Assembly (NCBI RefSeq): GCF_004340945.1
Contig: NZ_SLYD01000011.1
Coordinates: 1 to 64,000, forward strand
DNA length: 64,000 bases
From: Sphingomonas sp. PP-F2F-A104-K0414
Lineage (GTDB): Bacteria; Pseudomonadota; Alphaproteobacteria; Sphingomonadales; Sphingomonadaceae
Direction: 5' to 3'
Shown: positions 1-8,051 of the stretch, in pieces
How the letters are laid out: every line of letters begins with the position of its first letter
Numbering within the stretch: the stretch's first letter is position 1
The notes under the pieces: generated by a model
Told to the model about the DNA's origin: nothing
Seen by the model: the letters and a program-made list of their open reading frames with translations, nothing else
Databases searched by the model: none
Program-made: the position numbers and the translations under genes

Positions 1-267
1 CAAGACCCCAGCCGCTGCGCCCACCAACGCCACGCTGTATGGCAGAAACACGCGCCGGGTTAGATTTCCAGTACCGTGCTGCAGAACGACCTCCGCCATC
101 AGGCCGGGATCCAGTGCGCCGCCAGCGGATAGCGCTCCAGCTTCAGCCGGGTTGGCAGCTGCAGCTACACCGGCGCGCACTGCGGCGGAAGCTACCGTAT
201 CCTCGAGCGTGAGCCGCGCGGGGCGGCGATCTGGAAACCGAGGGTCCCAAAGGAGAATGGTCTTCAT
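1..267 (-). CDS. Hypothetical protein (prophage remnant), C-terminus outside the window
   Basis: An open frame of 89 codons runs from an ATG at 267 off the left edge without a stop. AAGGAG sits five bases before the ATG, which supports the start. The product begins MKTILLWDPRFPDRRP, then becomes rich in Ala, Gly and Val, with no signal peptide and no domain I recognise. It lies 16 bp downstream of a small lipoprotein gene on the same strand and downstream of an endolysin remnant, so it was probably part of the same phage module, perhaps a structural or late gene. That role is inferred only from position. Confidence 0.55.
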   Translation of the reverse strand, partial: MKTILLWDPRFPDRRPARLTLEDTVASAAVRAGVAAAANPAEAGALSAGGALDPGLMAEVVLQHGTGNLTRRVFLPYSVALVGAAAGVL

Positions 268-283
268 GGATTGGCTCCTTGAA

Positions 284-547
284 TCAGTTGGCAGCGGTGG
301 TGGCGGTGGGCGCGGCCCGCGGGCAGTTCTGATCAAGGATCGACAGCGCCAGCCGCGCCGCGTCGCGCGCGATGAACGCTGCCTGCGGCACTGGGCGGCC
401 GGATAGCTCGAGGACGGCGACCGCCTCGATCGCGGTCGAGTAGGCTGTGCGGCGCAGTTCAGCGCCCTTGCACACGTCGAGGTGCAGGCTTTGCGCGCAC
501 GCGGACAGGCTAGCCGCGCAGAGCGCAGCGGTCAGCAGTTTCTTCAT
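284..547 (-). CDS. Small lipoprotein (possible phage spanin-type or lysis-cassette protein)
   Basis: An 87-residue protein that begins MKKLLTAALCAASLSAC, a short charged N-terminus, a hydrophobic core and an LSAC lipobox, so it should be cut and lipidated at Cys17. The frame is also open from a GTG at 598, but the lipoprotein signal argues for the ATG at 547. The mature part has two further Cys residues and an Ala/Pro/Thr-rich tail. It follows the endolysin remnant and precedes another phage-like gene. A spanin (Rz1-like) role fits the neighbourhood, but the mature sequence does not prove it. Confidence 0.55.
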   Translation of the reverse strand: MKKLLTAALCAASLSACAQSLHLDVCKGAELRRTAYSTAIEAVAVLELSGRPVPQAAFIARDAARLALSILDQNCPRAAPTATTAAN

Positions 548-647
548 CGTGGTCCTTTCAAGGGAGCGGAGAAGTTGGTTAATTTTTTTTGGGAACACAG
601 GCGGTTAGCCAAGCGTCAGATCGATGGCGGCACGATAGGAGAACCTG

Positions 648-785
648 ATGCTGGACGACTCTGAGAAACGTGCCGATCATCGCGAGGCGTTGAAAGCTCC
701 ACAAATGAGCGGGCTCGTCATTGGAGCACTCGCCGGCGCGTTGGCTTGGATGTTGATCGGCCTGATCGTTTCTGCACTGACGTGA
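648..785 (+). CDS. Very small single-span membrane protein (45 aa)
   Basis: An ATG at 648 follows an AGGAG-type ribosome site and opens a 45-residue frame. It has a charged N-terminus (MLDDSEKRADHREALK) and one membrane segment at residues 20-43 (rich in Gly, Ala, Leu and Ile). It is oriented opposite to the flanking prophage genes. Small one-span proteins of this kind are common in sphingomonads and in phage lysis modules. The function is unknown. The frame, ribosome site and hydrophobic profile are the only support. Confidence 0.45.
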   Translation: MLDDSEKRADHREALKAPQMSGLVIGALAGALAWMLIGLIVSALT

Positions 786-835
786 CGGTTTAATGGCCGT
801 GATGAGCGCGACAGTTTTGCTAATCGGGCAGGATT

Positions 836-1353
836 TTAGCTCCACTGCCCAGCAACCAAAGCCGCCTGGAACGATATGGCGTACCCGGCGACCTTCCCGG
901 CACGGTCGATCCCGTTGATGATGCGCCGCGCCGACGTGAACTGTACGTTTGTCGCTGGTCCCTTCGCCGGCAGGTAGCTGGCGAACCGCTTGCCGGTGAA
1001 CCAGCCCTCGGTCATGCCGAGGACCATGATCTGCGCGGAGATCTCGGTTCCATCGCCCGGTCGTAGTTCGACGTCAGCGCGCCCTTCAGGCCGAGCTCGG
1101 CATCGGCGCGATTGTAATTGTAATCCCACGTCAGCTGGACATCGCCGCGACCGTACGCGATCTGGCCTGCGTGCTTGCCCGGCTTGCCATACGCCTTGCC
1201 ACGGCCGCGGCCGATCTCTGGGACCGGCTGCATCTTCTGAGCCGTTTCGTGGAAAGAGGTGGCAAGCCCGTACGCGACGTACGCCAGAGGCGAGCCCTGC
1301 GCGGCGAACGGTGCTGTCAGTCTAACGCGAACCGGTCTCCAGACGATGCACCC
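836..1353 (-). pseudogene. GH19 chitinase-like phage endolysin, frameshifted and 5'-truncated
   Basis: Two overlapping minus-strand frames together give a GH19 (chitinase class I-like) lysozyme domain. The first has SFHETAQKMQPV, EIGRGRGKAYGKP and IAYGRGDVQLTW, including the catalytic-loop HETA. The second continues with ISAQIMVLGMTEGWFTG and ARRIINGIDRAGKVAGYA. The frames join near 1045, where one base appears to be missing in what should read as ...NYDRAMEPEISAQ. The first 60 or so residues expected for this family are absent because the coding sequence stops at the IS6-family element. The protein would have cut peptidoglycan for host lysis; as it stands it is dead. It dates the IS insertion as having hit an already integrated prophage. 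Confidence 0.8.
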
Positions 1354-2150
1354 GGGTCTTTGAAGGTCGCAGCTTAGCTGGCGAGCACCTGCCACTCCGC
1401 CAGTGCGGCGCAGCGCCTTTCCCGGTAGGTCTGTCGATCGATGAGGTGGCGCTCGAGGCTGAAGTGGTTGTGGACGTTGGCGTGAACAGAGGCGAACTTC
1501 TGCAGCGTCTTCATCTGCCGGAACCTGAGCATTGCCCGCTCCCGTCGTCGGAACGGCAGGTGAGAGTTCTCCACCCGGTTGTTGGCCCACCGCCCGACCT
1601 CCTGCTTCTCGCGGTTGCCCAGCTCGTTCATTGCCGCACCGTAGGAGCGAAGGCCGTCAGTAGTGATCGACTCAGGTGAGCCGTGCCGCTTCAGCGCCTT
1701 CTTCATGAAGGCAAGCGCCGCCGCCTTGTCGCGGCTCTTCGTAACGTAGCTCTCCAGCACCTCGCCCTCGTGATCGACGGCTCGCCACAGGTAGACCATC
1801 TCGCCATTCAGCTTCACGTACATTTCGTCCAGGTGCCAGCGCCAGTGGCGAAAGCCCCGCATGCGGCCGACCCGCTGACGGCGAATGTCGCCTGCGAACA
1901 GCGGACCGAACCTGTTCCACCACAGCCTGACCGTCTCGTGGCAGATGTCGATCCCGCGCTCGAACAGCAGGTCCTCCACGTTGCGCAGGGACAGCGGAAA
2001 GCGCACGTACATCAGCACCACCAGCCGGATTACCTCCGGCGACGAGTTGAAACGACGAAACGGGCTAGGCGGCAGCGCCCTCGATTTCCGGCTCATCCGG
2101 GATCGATATCAGCCCCCTGCCCCGCCTGCCACGTTGGTTTGACGGAGCCC
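1354..2150 (-). mobile_element. IS6-family insertion sequence (about 0.8 kb)
   Basis: The element holds one transposase gene and has the size expected for IS6-type elements. The probable ends are imperfect: GGGTCTTTGAA reading inward at 1354 and GGGCTCCGTCAAA reading inward (minus strand) at 2150. I could not find an 8-bp target duplication in the flanks (ATGCACCC on the left, GCCTCTGA on the right). That suggests the flanks were rearranged after insertion, which IS6 elements often cause through cointegrates and deletion. The exact ends are approximate. Confidence 0.7.
1374..2096 (-). CDS. IS6-family DDE transposase
   Basis: 240 residues, the normal length for IS6-type transposases. The N-terminal part holds the helix-turn-helix region (LSLRNVEDLLFERGIDICHE). 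The catalytic DDE triad is visible as WHLDEMYVKLNG (first Asp), SITTDGLRSY (second Asp) and NNRVENSHLPFRRRE (Glu), with the family's typical C-terminal RFRQMKTLQKF stretch. The frame is intact, so the enzyme may be active. It cuts the phage endolysin gene on one side and borders the hydroquinone catabolic cluster on the other. Confidence 0.93.
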   Translation of the reverse strand: MSRKSRALPPSPFRRFNSSPEVIRLVVLMYVRFPLSLRNVEDLLFERGIDICHETVRLWWNRFGPLFAGDIRRQRVGRMRGFRHWRWHLDEMYVKLNGEMVYLWRAVDHEGEVLESYVTKSRDKAAALAFMKKALKRHGSPESITTDGLRSYGAAMNELGNREKQEVGRWANNRVENSHLPFRRRERAMLRFRQMKTLQKFASVHANVHNHFSLERHLIDRQTYRERRCAALAEWQVLAS

Positions 2151-2167
2151 GCCTCTGAGATCGTCGG

Positions 2168-2476
2168 TCATTCGGCCAGCGGTGCGATCGCTCCGAGGCC
2201 GATCGACCACATCTGTACTGACCAATGCTCGAATAGGCCTGCCCTGACATAGGGGTCGTCCGCCATAAAGCGGCGTACAGCCCCCGCGTCCGTGGCCAGA
2301 AACACAAGGAGGGTGCCAACCATCGCGCCTCCGTCACCGGGCCGGATCGGCCCTCCGAGAACGCAGCGGGCGTCGGGCCGCGCGGTCCGGATGTGCTGGC
2401 GATGAGCCGGGCGCGTTTCCTCTCGAAGCCGGATCGTATCCGGTCTGTCTATTGCCTCGAAAATGAAGGTGTCCAC
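2168..2476 (-). CDS. hapH: YciI-family protein (HapH-like)
   Basis: A 102-residue YciI-like dimeric alpha/beta-barrel protein with the family's closing pattern: an FMADDPY-type stretch before a GLFEHWSVQMW strand. The GTG start at 2476 is preceded by GGAGA. In Pseudomonas fluorescens ACB a YciI-family gene (hapH) lies in the hydroquinone cluster between the intradiol dioxygenase and the ferredoxin genes; here it sits at the far end, after an MFS transporter. YciI proteins resemble muconolactone isomerase, and a role with an unstable ring-cleavage product is plausible but unproven. The symbol is by analogy of family and cluster. Confidence 0.75.
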   Translation of the reverse strand: MDTFIFEAIDRPDTIRLREETRPAHRQHIRTARPDARCVLGGPIRPGDGGAMVGTLLVFLATDAGAVRRFMADDPYVRAGLFEHWSVQMWSIGLGAIAPLAE

Positions 2477-2567
2477 CGGCTCTCCGTTTCCTAGCCCGAT
2501 CCGAGGAGCATGTGTGCCCTGATCGTAGTGGGGCGGGCCCTCAGAATGGCCCGTCCCTTCGAGTCAT

Positions 2568-3845
2568 TCAGGCGTTGCGCTTCACCTTGCGCGGCGCGGT
2601 TTCTGCCAGTCCCAGCATCAGGAAGGCACCGAAGACGAGCCCACCAAGGGCAAGGTAGAGCATGTACTGGATGCCATAGGTCGCAATGACATAGCCAGCG
2701 ACGAGCAGCGCCAGGCCGCCGCCAAATATTTCGCCAACGCCGATGATGAGACCCGCGGCCGTCGAGACCATGCCGGCCGGAGCGGACTCCGCAGCAACTG
2801 GTCCGGTCAACAGCGACAGGAGGCCGAAACTGAAGACCGTCGCGGCAAACAATGCCCCGAAGAGCTGCATCGGTTGAGCGCCGATATTCATGAAGAGGTA
2901 GACGAACGCGGCACCGCCTACGAAGCCGAGCACCGCCATGGGGCGGCGGCCGAAGATGTCGGAAAGTGCCGGCAGCACCCACTGCCCAACGAAGCCGCCG
3001 AAGCCGATGGCCGAGGTGACGAGACCGACTTGGATCGGCGTCAACTTGAGGTAGCTGGCAAGATAGATCGGCGTGTTCGCGCTGAGCACGAAGATCCCGC
3101 ACATGGCGCACAGCAGCCCCACCATGCTGATCTGGACATTGCGGACCTTGAGCACCTCGCTCACGGACGCCTTGGTCGTGGCCTGACGCTTGTCGGTGAT
3201 GGTGTCCGGCTCACGGATCACCATCCACAGAAGCACCGTCAGGATGACGCCAGGGAGCATGACGATGGCGAACACCCCGCGCCACGACGTAAAGCCGAGC
3301 AACCACGTCGCAAGGATCGGACCGAAGCCGAGCCCGAAGAGTGCGAACATGCTTTGCTGAAGACCCTGATTGAAGCCGATACGCGACGGATTGGATGCTT
3401 CGGCCGTCGAGGCGAAGCTGGTTGGGCAGAAGGCGCCCTCTGCGATCCCCATGAAACCGCGGATCAGCAGCAGGCTGGTGAAGCCGGCCGCCAGGCCGGA
3501 CAGCCCGGATGCGATCGAGAAGATGAGAATAGCCGGGAGCATGACCTTGCGTCGTCCGATGCGATCCGAAAGGCTGCCCATCGCAACTGCGGCGATGCCC
3601 CAGGTCACGCCGAGGATGGCGATCAGGGCGTTGATCAGCGGCGGGCTGATCCCGAGGTCAGCGATGATGGCCGGCGCGAGCGGGGCGATGATCCAGCGGT
3701 CCAGGCCGACGAGACCGAAAGCGAGGCTCAGGAGAGCAACCGCCTTCCACTCGTATCCCGGCCCTGCATTCCTGATCTGCGGCACCGCCATGGCCGGCTC
3801 GCCCGCAAGGTCCGACGGTGTGGTTGTATACGCTGTTCCCTGCAT
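2568..3845 (-). CDS. MFS transporter, probable aromatic-compound uptake permease
   Basis: 425 residues with about 12 membrane helices. The MFS signature between helices 2 and 3 is clear (MGSLSDRIGRRKVM), and a related LSDIFGRRP motif marks the second half. GGGAG lies seven bases before the ATG at 3845; a second possible start is at residue 19. The gene is on the same strand as the hydroquinone operon but is separated from pcaF by 343 bp that hold a palindrome, so it may have its own promoter. By context it probably imports an aromatic acid or phenol. The substrate cannot be read from the sequence. Confidence 0.85.
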   Translation of the reverse strand: MQGTAYTTTPSDLAGEPAMAVPQIRNAGPGYEWKAVALLSLAFGLVGLDRWIIAPLAPAIIADLGISPPLINALIAILGVTWGIAAVAMGSLSDRIGRRKVMLPAILIFSIASGLSGLAAGFTSLLLIRGFMGIAEGAFCPTSFASTAEASNPSRIGFNQGLQQSMFALFGLGFGPILATWLLGFTSWRGVFAIVMLPGVILTVLLWMVIREPDTITDKRQATTKASVSEVLKVRNVQISMVGLLCAMCGIFVLSANTPIYLASYLKLTPIQVGLVTSAIGFGGFVGQWVLPALSDIFGRRPMAVLGFVGGAAFVYLFMNIGAQPMQLFGALFAATVFSFGLLSLLTGPVAAESAPAGMVSTAAGLIIGVGEIFGGGLALLVAGYVIATYGIQYMLYLALGGLVFGAFLMLGLAETAPRKVKRNA

Positions 3846-4188
3846 CCCTTGTCTCCCATTAACGTCGCCGCTGGGGAACCTTCCGGTGGATCCCGTCGAC
3901 GATCTGAGGGACGAGGTTGTCGGGTCTCGGACGCCACGTCCTGTCCAATACCGTCGTCGATATGCAGGAATCGGACTGTGAGGCAGTGGAGGCGATGGTT
4001 CAGGTTCGCCTTTCTTTCCAGAATGCGCCGGCGTGCGTCCTGACCGCTGTCCATCAACTGGTTACCGGAGAAATCCCCGCGTCAGCGCCGCCCCCGTATT
4101 CGCCAAGGCGCCTGGACGCATCTGGCCAACCCGACAACGCGCGGGTGACGTGTGTCCTTGCGTCCAGCCGACCTAGGTCGGCTGGAAA
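3846..4188. other. Gap between pcaF and the MFS gene
   Basis: 343 bp without a convincing gene on either strand. Its only clear structure is the perfect palindrome just after the pcaF stop, listed separately. A promoter for the MFS-hapH pair probably lies here, but I cannot point to a strong -35/-10 pair. Confidence 0.5.
4164..4185. terminator. Perfect 22-bp palindrome after pcaF
   Basis: Two 11-bp arms (CCAGCCGACCT and its exact complement) with no central spacer, starting three bases after the pcaF stop codon. On the RNA this would form a strong GC-rich hairpin at the end of the operon. No U-run follows on the minus strand, so it is not a textbook intrinsic terminator. It may protect the 3' end, or it could be an operator for the downstream MFS gene. 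Confidence 0.5.
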
Positions 4189-5397
4189 TTAAACGCGCTG
4201 CACAGCAAGTGCGAGACCCATGCCGACGCCGATGCAGAGCGTGGCGAGCGCGAAGCGGCCACCGGTCCGCTCCAGTTGATGGACAGCGGTCATGGCGATG
4301 CGGGCGCCAGACATCCCGAGAGGATGGCCGAGCGCGATCGCGCCCCCGTTGGCATTGACGTGTTCGGCATCGTCCGGGAGGCCCAACCCGCGCAGAACGG
4401 CTAACGCCTGACTTGCGAAGGCCTCGTTGAGCTCGATGACATCGAAGTCGCCGATCGACAGGCTTAGCCGCTCGATGAGCTTGCGGGTCGCGGGTAGTGG
4501 CCCAATGCCCATCACGCGGGGTTCGACGCCGGCTGATGCCATGCCCAGAATGCGCGCGCGGGGGACGAGGCCATGGTCCTTGGCTGCCTTCTCGGTCGCG
4601 ACGATCATCGCTGTGGCGCCATCGTTGATGCCAGAGGCGTTGCCCGCGGTAACCGTCCCCTGCGGCCCGAACAGCGGCTTGAGTCCTTGGAGCGTCTCAA
4701 GCGTGATGTCGGCCCGCGGATGCTCGTCAGTGGAGAAGGACATGGTCTCGCCCCGCCGCTTGCCCGGCACCTCGACAGCGACGATCTCCTCGGCGAAAAA
4801 GCCTCTCGCTTCTGCCGCTGCGGCGCGTTGCTGGCTCCGAAGCGCGAATGCGTCTTGATCTGCCCTGCTGACGCCGAAGTCCTCGGCAACGTTCTCCCCG
4901 GTTCGGGGCATCGTCTCGGTCCCGTATGCGGCGTCGAAAGCCGGATTGATGAACCGCCATCCCATTGTGGTGTCTTCGAGCTTCTGGTTCCGGCCGAATG
5001 CGGCATCACTCTTGCCCATGACAAGCGGCGCCCGGGTCATGCTCTCCACGCCACCTGCGATCGCCATGTCCATTTCGCCGGTGCGGATCGCGCGGGCCGC
5101 GGCCCCGACCGCTTCGAGGCCGGACGCACAGAGGCGATTGAACGTCACGCCGGGCACCTCAACCGGCAGCCCGGCCAGCAGCAAGCTCATCCGGGCAACG
5201 TTGCGATTGTCCTCGCCGGCTTGATTGGCGCAGCCATAGAAGACCTCGTCGATCGCCCGAAAATCCAGCCCTGGGTTGCGTTCATTCAATGCGGAGATTG
5301 GCACCGCACCCAGGTCGTCTGCGCGGACTTTGGCCAACGATCCGCCGTAGCGACCGATGGGAGTACGGACGGCGTCGCAAATGAAGGCATCGCTCAT
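4189..5397 (-). CDS. pcaF: 3-oxoadipyl-CoA thiolase
   Basis: 402 residues, the normal length for a type-I thiolase. It cleaves 3-oxoadipyl-CoA with CoA into succinyl-CoA and acetyl-CoA, the last step of the 3-oxoadipate pathway. The acyl-accepting Cys90 lies in NRLCASGLEAV, the catalytic His in GGAIALGHPLGMSGAR, and the second Cys in TLCIGVGMG. The start overlaps the stop of pcaJ by four bases (ATGA), so the two are translationally coupled. Position after the CoA-transferase pair and a maleylacetate reductase fixes the substrate as 3-oxoadipyl-CoA rather than acetoacetyl-CoA. Confidence 0.95.
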   Translation of the reverse strand: MSDAFICDAVRTPIGRYGGSLAKVRADDLGAVPISALNERNPGLDFRAIDEVFYGCANQAGEDNRNVARMSLLLAGLPVEVPGVTFNRLCASGLEAVGAAARAIRTGEMDMAIAGGVESMTRAPLVMGKSDAAFGRNQKLEDTTMGWRFINPAFDAAYGTETMPRTGENVAEDFGVSRADQDAFALRSQQRAAAAEARGFFAEEIVAVEVPGKRRGETMSFSTDEHPRADITLETLQGLKPLFGPQGTVTAGNASGINDGATAMIVATEKAAKDHGLVPRARILGMASAGVEPRVMGIGPLPATRKLIERLSLSIGDFDVIELNEAFASQALAVLRGLGLPDDAEHVNANGGAIALGHPLGMSGARIAMTAVHQLERTGGRFALATLCIGVGMGLALAVQRV

Positions 5398-6077
5398 GAG
5401 ACTGCTCCCGTCGTCTGTTTCACGTCGCCCACGAGGTTCGCCGAGGCTTTAAAGGGTAGGCCGGTCATCCGACGGAGTTCGTCTAGGGAGAGGCCATCGA
5501 CCATTTCAATCACGCTGGCGCCATTCGGGCCCAGGTCGAAGACTGCGAGATCGGTATAGACGCGAGAAACGCAGCCGAGGCCGGTGAGCGGATAGGTGCA
5601 CTCCTCGACGAGCTTGCTGGCGCCCTGCTTGGTTAGAAGCTCCATCATGACGAATGTCTGCTTCGCCCCGATCGCCAGATCCATCGCACCGCCGACCGCC
5701 GGGATGGCACCGGTTTCGCCGGTATGCCAGTTCGCCAAGTCTCCGGTCACCGAGACCTGGAACGCACCGAGCACGCATATGTCGAGATGCCCGCCGCGCA
5801 TCATCGCGAAGCTGTCGGCATGATGAAAGAAGCATCCGCCCGTCAGTAGCGTGACGGCCTGCTTCCCGGCATTGATAAGCTCCCAGTCCTCATCGCCCGG
5901 TGCCGGCGCGGGTCCCATCCCGAGAAGGCCGTTCTCGCTCTGCAGCAGGATATCCCTGTCGATCGGCAGATAATTGGCGACTTTGGTCGGTAGACCGATT
6001 CCGAGGTTCACATAGGCGCCCTCCGGAATGTCCCGGGCCACCCGCGCAGCCATCTGGTCGCGATCAAGGCGTTTCAT
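5394..6077 (-). CDS. pcaJ: 3-oxoadipate CoA-transferase, subunit B
   Basis: 227 residues. With PcaI it transfers CoA from succinyl-CoA to 3-oxoadipate. The catalytic Glu of this family is in LLQSENGLLGMGP, and the N-terminal GAYVNLGIGLPTKVANYLP and C-terminal FDLGPNGASVIEMVDG stretches are typical of subunit B. It lies 13 bp downstream of pcaI and overlaps pcaF by four bases. The cytoplasmic enzyme would be a heterotetramer with PcaI. Confidence 0.95.
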   Translation of the reverse strand: MKRLDRDQMAARVARDIPEGAYVNLGIGLPTKVANYLPIDRDILLQSENGLLGMGPAPAPGDEDWELINAGKQAVTLLTGGCFFHHADSFAMMRGGHLDICVLGAFQVSVTGDLANWHTGETGAIPAVGGAMDLAIGAKQTFVMMELLTKQGASKLVEECTYPLTGLGCVSRVYTDLAVFDLGPNGASVIEMVDGLSLDELRRMTGLPFKASANLVGDVKQTTGAVS

Positions 6078-6090
6078 TGGAATCCTCCCG

Positions 6091-6774
6091 TCATGCTGCG
6101 ATCGCCGCGGCGTCGCTGACCTGCACCACGCGTTGAACGAAGATTCCCGGTGTGACGATCACCTCGGGATCGAGCGCGCCCAAGGCCACGATCTGCGTCA
6201 CCTGCGCGATCGTGACAGATGCCGCCATGGCCATGATCGGCCCGAAGTTGCGGGCTGTCTTGCGATAGACAAGATTGCCCCAGCGGTCGGCGCTCAGTGC
6301 CTTGATCAACGCGAAGTCGGCTCGGAGGGGCAGCTCCAAGACATAGTCGCGCCCATCGATGCGTCTCGTTTCCTTGCCCTCGGCCAAAAGCGTCCCAAAA
6401 CCCGTGGGCGTGAAAATCGCACCCAACCCCGCTCCTGCGGCCTGAATGCGTGCGGCCAGGTTGCCCTGCGGCACCAGCTCAAGCTCGATACGTCCGGCGC
6501 GGTATGCGGCATCGAAATGGTGCGAGTCGCTTTGCCTGGGGAAAGAGCAGATGATTTTTCGGACCCGTCCGGCCTTGATAAGCGCCGCGACACCGCTCTC
6601 GCCATTCCCGGCATTGTTATTGATGATGGTGAGGTCATCAACGCCGCGCTCGATCAGCGCGTCGATGAGTTCATCAGGCATGCCTGCAGTGCCAAAGCCG
6701 CCGATCATGACCGAGGCGCCGTCATTGATGTCAGCCAGGGCCGTCCGCATGTCGGCCGCCGTCTTGTCGATCAT
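6091..6774 (-). CDS. pcaI: 3-oxoadipate CoA-transferase, subunit A
   Basis: 227 residues with the subunit A hallmark VMIGGFGTAGMPDELIDAL near the N-terminus, which forms the CoA-binding glycine-rich loop, and the usual TIINNNAGNGESGVAALI segment. It partners PcaJ, which follows after 13 bp. About 55 bp separate it from the upstream Rieske protein gene, the largest gap between neighbours from hapC to pcaF after the porin-hapD gap. Confidence 0.95.
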   Translation of the reverse strand: MIDKTAADMRTALADINDGASVMIGGFGTAGMPDELIDALIERGVDDLTIINNNAGNGESGVAALIKAGRVRKIICSFPRQSDSHHFDAAYRAGRIELELVPQGNLAARIQAAGAGLGAIFTPTGFGTLLAEGKETRRIDGRDYVLELPLRADFALIKALSADRWGNLVYRKTARNFGPIMAMAASVTIAQVTQIVALGALDPEVIVTPGIFVQRVVQVSDAAAIAA

Positions 6775-6829
6775 CGTTCATCTCCAGTGCTCGGGTCAGT
6801 TTTCGGCCACCGATCCGCAAGAATGCTGT

Positions 6830-7207
6830 TCATGCCTGAATCACCATCATCCCTTCGGCCGTTCGGCCAATCCCGACCGGGTCGAGCCGGCTGCCCTCAC
6901 ACGCGCCCGATACGCAGACCCCGTCGTCGGGCCGAAAAATGGCGAAGTGCTGCACGCAACGGATGTGCCCCAAGTGCACAAACTGGTCGGGGCCGTGGTT
7001 GAGGGGCAGGGAGAAGTGCGGGCAAAGATTGAGATAGCCCCGCACCTCGGTCTCGCCGATGCGAACCACGAACATGGAGAATGCACTCCGTCCGCGACCG
7101 AAACGGTACTCCTTCGCGCCATCCACAGGCACCTCTTGGATTGGTCCGAGGACCGTGCCGGGCTGAGGGGCGTTAGGACGAACCCGCCAGACGGGAATAT
7201 CAATCAC
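6830..7207 (-). CDS. Small Rieske [2Fe-2S] protein of the hydroquinone cluster
   Basis: 125 residues with both Rieske cluster motifs: Cys62-Pro-His64 in NLCPHFSLPLN and Cys84-x2-His87 in IRCVQHFAIF. It is a stand-alone ferredoxin with no oxygenase domain. The GTG start at 7207 follows GGAG and overlaps the end of hapG by eight bases. A [2Fe-2S] ferredoxin gene (hapI) is also part of the hap cluster of Pseudomonas fluorescens ACB. Its role there is not settled; reactivating the ferrous iron of the ring-cleaving dioxygenase, as XylT-type ferredoxins do for extradiol enzymes, is a fair guess. Confidence 0.85.
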   Translation of the reverse strand: MIDIPVWRVRPNAPQPGTVLGPIQEVPVDGAKEYRFGRGRSAFSMFVVRIGETEVRGYLNLCPHFSLPLNHGPDQFVHLGHIRCVQHFAIFRPDDGVCVSGACEGSRLDPVGIGRTAEGMMVIQA

Positions 7208-8051
7208 CTGACTCCACCGCTTCGTTGACCGACAAACCGAAGTCTCGTTCGATCTTCAGACGCCCTGAGCCGTCGTCGACGGGCGCGACGATGAGCGATG
7301 GCTTGACCCCAAATACCGCGTCGCTCTCCAGATAGGGGTCGCCTTCGACAAAGAGATGCGTCACCAGCCGCTGGTAGCCCGTGGCCGAAATCATGAAGTG
7401 GATATGTGCGGGACGGTTTGGATGCCGTCCGAGCCCGTGTAGCAGCTGCCCTACCGGGCCGTCGTCGGGAATGGCGTAGCTGACAGGCAGGATCGTTTCA
7501 AAGGCATACGCCCCGTCCTGGTCGGCTTCCAGGGTCGCGCGCAGATGCCCTTTTGGCTGATCGGGATCCTGAACATCGTAGAGCCCGTTCGGCGCAGTTT
7601 GCCATACCTCGATGATAGCGCCCGCGACGGGCGTCCCATCGGCTGAAAGCACCCTGCCCGACATGACCAAGGGTTCGGCGTCCTCCGGGCGCAGGAGGAT
7701 AGACGCGCCGAATGGTACCACACGCTGCTGACCGGAGTAGAACGGCCCGAAGACCGTCGACTCCGTGATGCCATCGCCCCCTTCGTGGTTCAGGGCATCG
7801 ACCAGCATCGAAACGCCGAGAACGTCGGACAGAAGGATGAATTCCTGCCGCTCGGCGTCACACTTCTGGCCGGTCTTTGTCAGGAAGCGGATGGCTGTCT
7901 CCCATTCCGCTTCGCTGATCCGCGCCTCGCGCACGGCATCGTGAAGATGTCGAACGACGACCGCCATCACTTCGCGAAGCCTTGCATTGGGCGCTTCGGA
8001 CATACGGTGGACCGCGTCCTCGGTGATCTCTGGATAGAGTGTATCCGTCAT
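7200..8051 (-). CDS. hapG: Hydroxyquinol 1,2-dioxygenase (intradiol)
   Basis: 283 residues, the usual length. It opens 1,2,4-trihydroxybenzene between the two neighbouring hydroxyls to give maleylacetate. The four ferric-iron ligands can be read: Tyr158 (APNGLYDVQDP), Tyr192 (PVSYAIPDDGP), His216 and His218 (RPAHIHFMIS). The N-terminal helical dimer domain of catechol/hydroxyquinol dioxygenases fills residues 1-95. Neighbouring maleylacetate reductase and hydroquinone dioxygenase genes favour hydroxyquinol over catechol. Its start overlaps hapF by four bases. The symbol follows the intradiol dioxygenase of the Pseudomonas hap cluster; DxnF/TftH/ChqB are other names for the same activity. Confidence 0.9.
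   Translation of the reverse strand: MTDTLYPEITEDAVHRMSEAPNARLREVMAVVVRHLHDAVREARISEAEWETAIRFLTKTGQKCDAERQEFILLSDVLGVSMLVDALNHEGGDGITESTVFGPFYSGQQRVVPFGASILLRPEDAEPLVMSGRVLSADGTPVAGAIIEVWQTAPNGLYDVQDPDQPKGHLRATLEADQDGAYAFETILPVSYAIPDDGPVGQLLHGLGRHPNRPAHIHFMISATGYQRLVTHLFVEGDPYLESDAVFGVKPSLIVAPVDDGSGRLKIERDFGLSVNEAVESGD

Noticed and set aside
2874..4043. 389-codon plus-strand frame
   Set aside because: It is antisense to the MFS gene and its product is charged and low in complexity; long antisense frames are a by-product of high GC here.
7200..8051. Catechol 1,2-dioxygenase
   Set aside because: The adjacent maleylacetate reductase and hydroquinone genes, and the absence of muconate cycloisomerase, favour hydroxyquinol.
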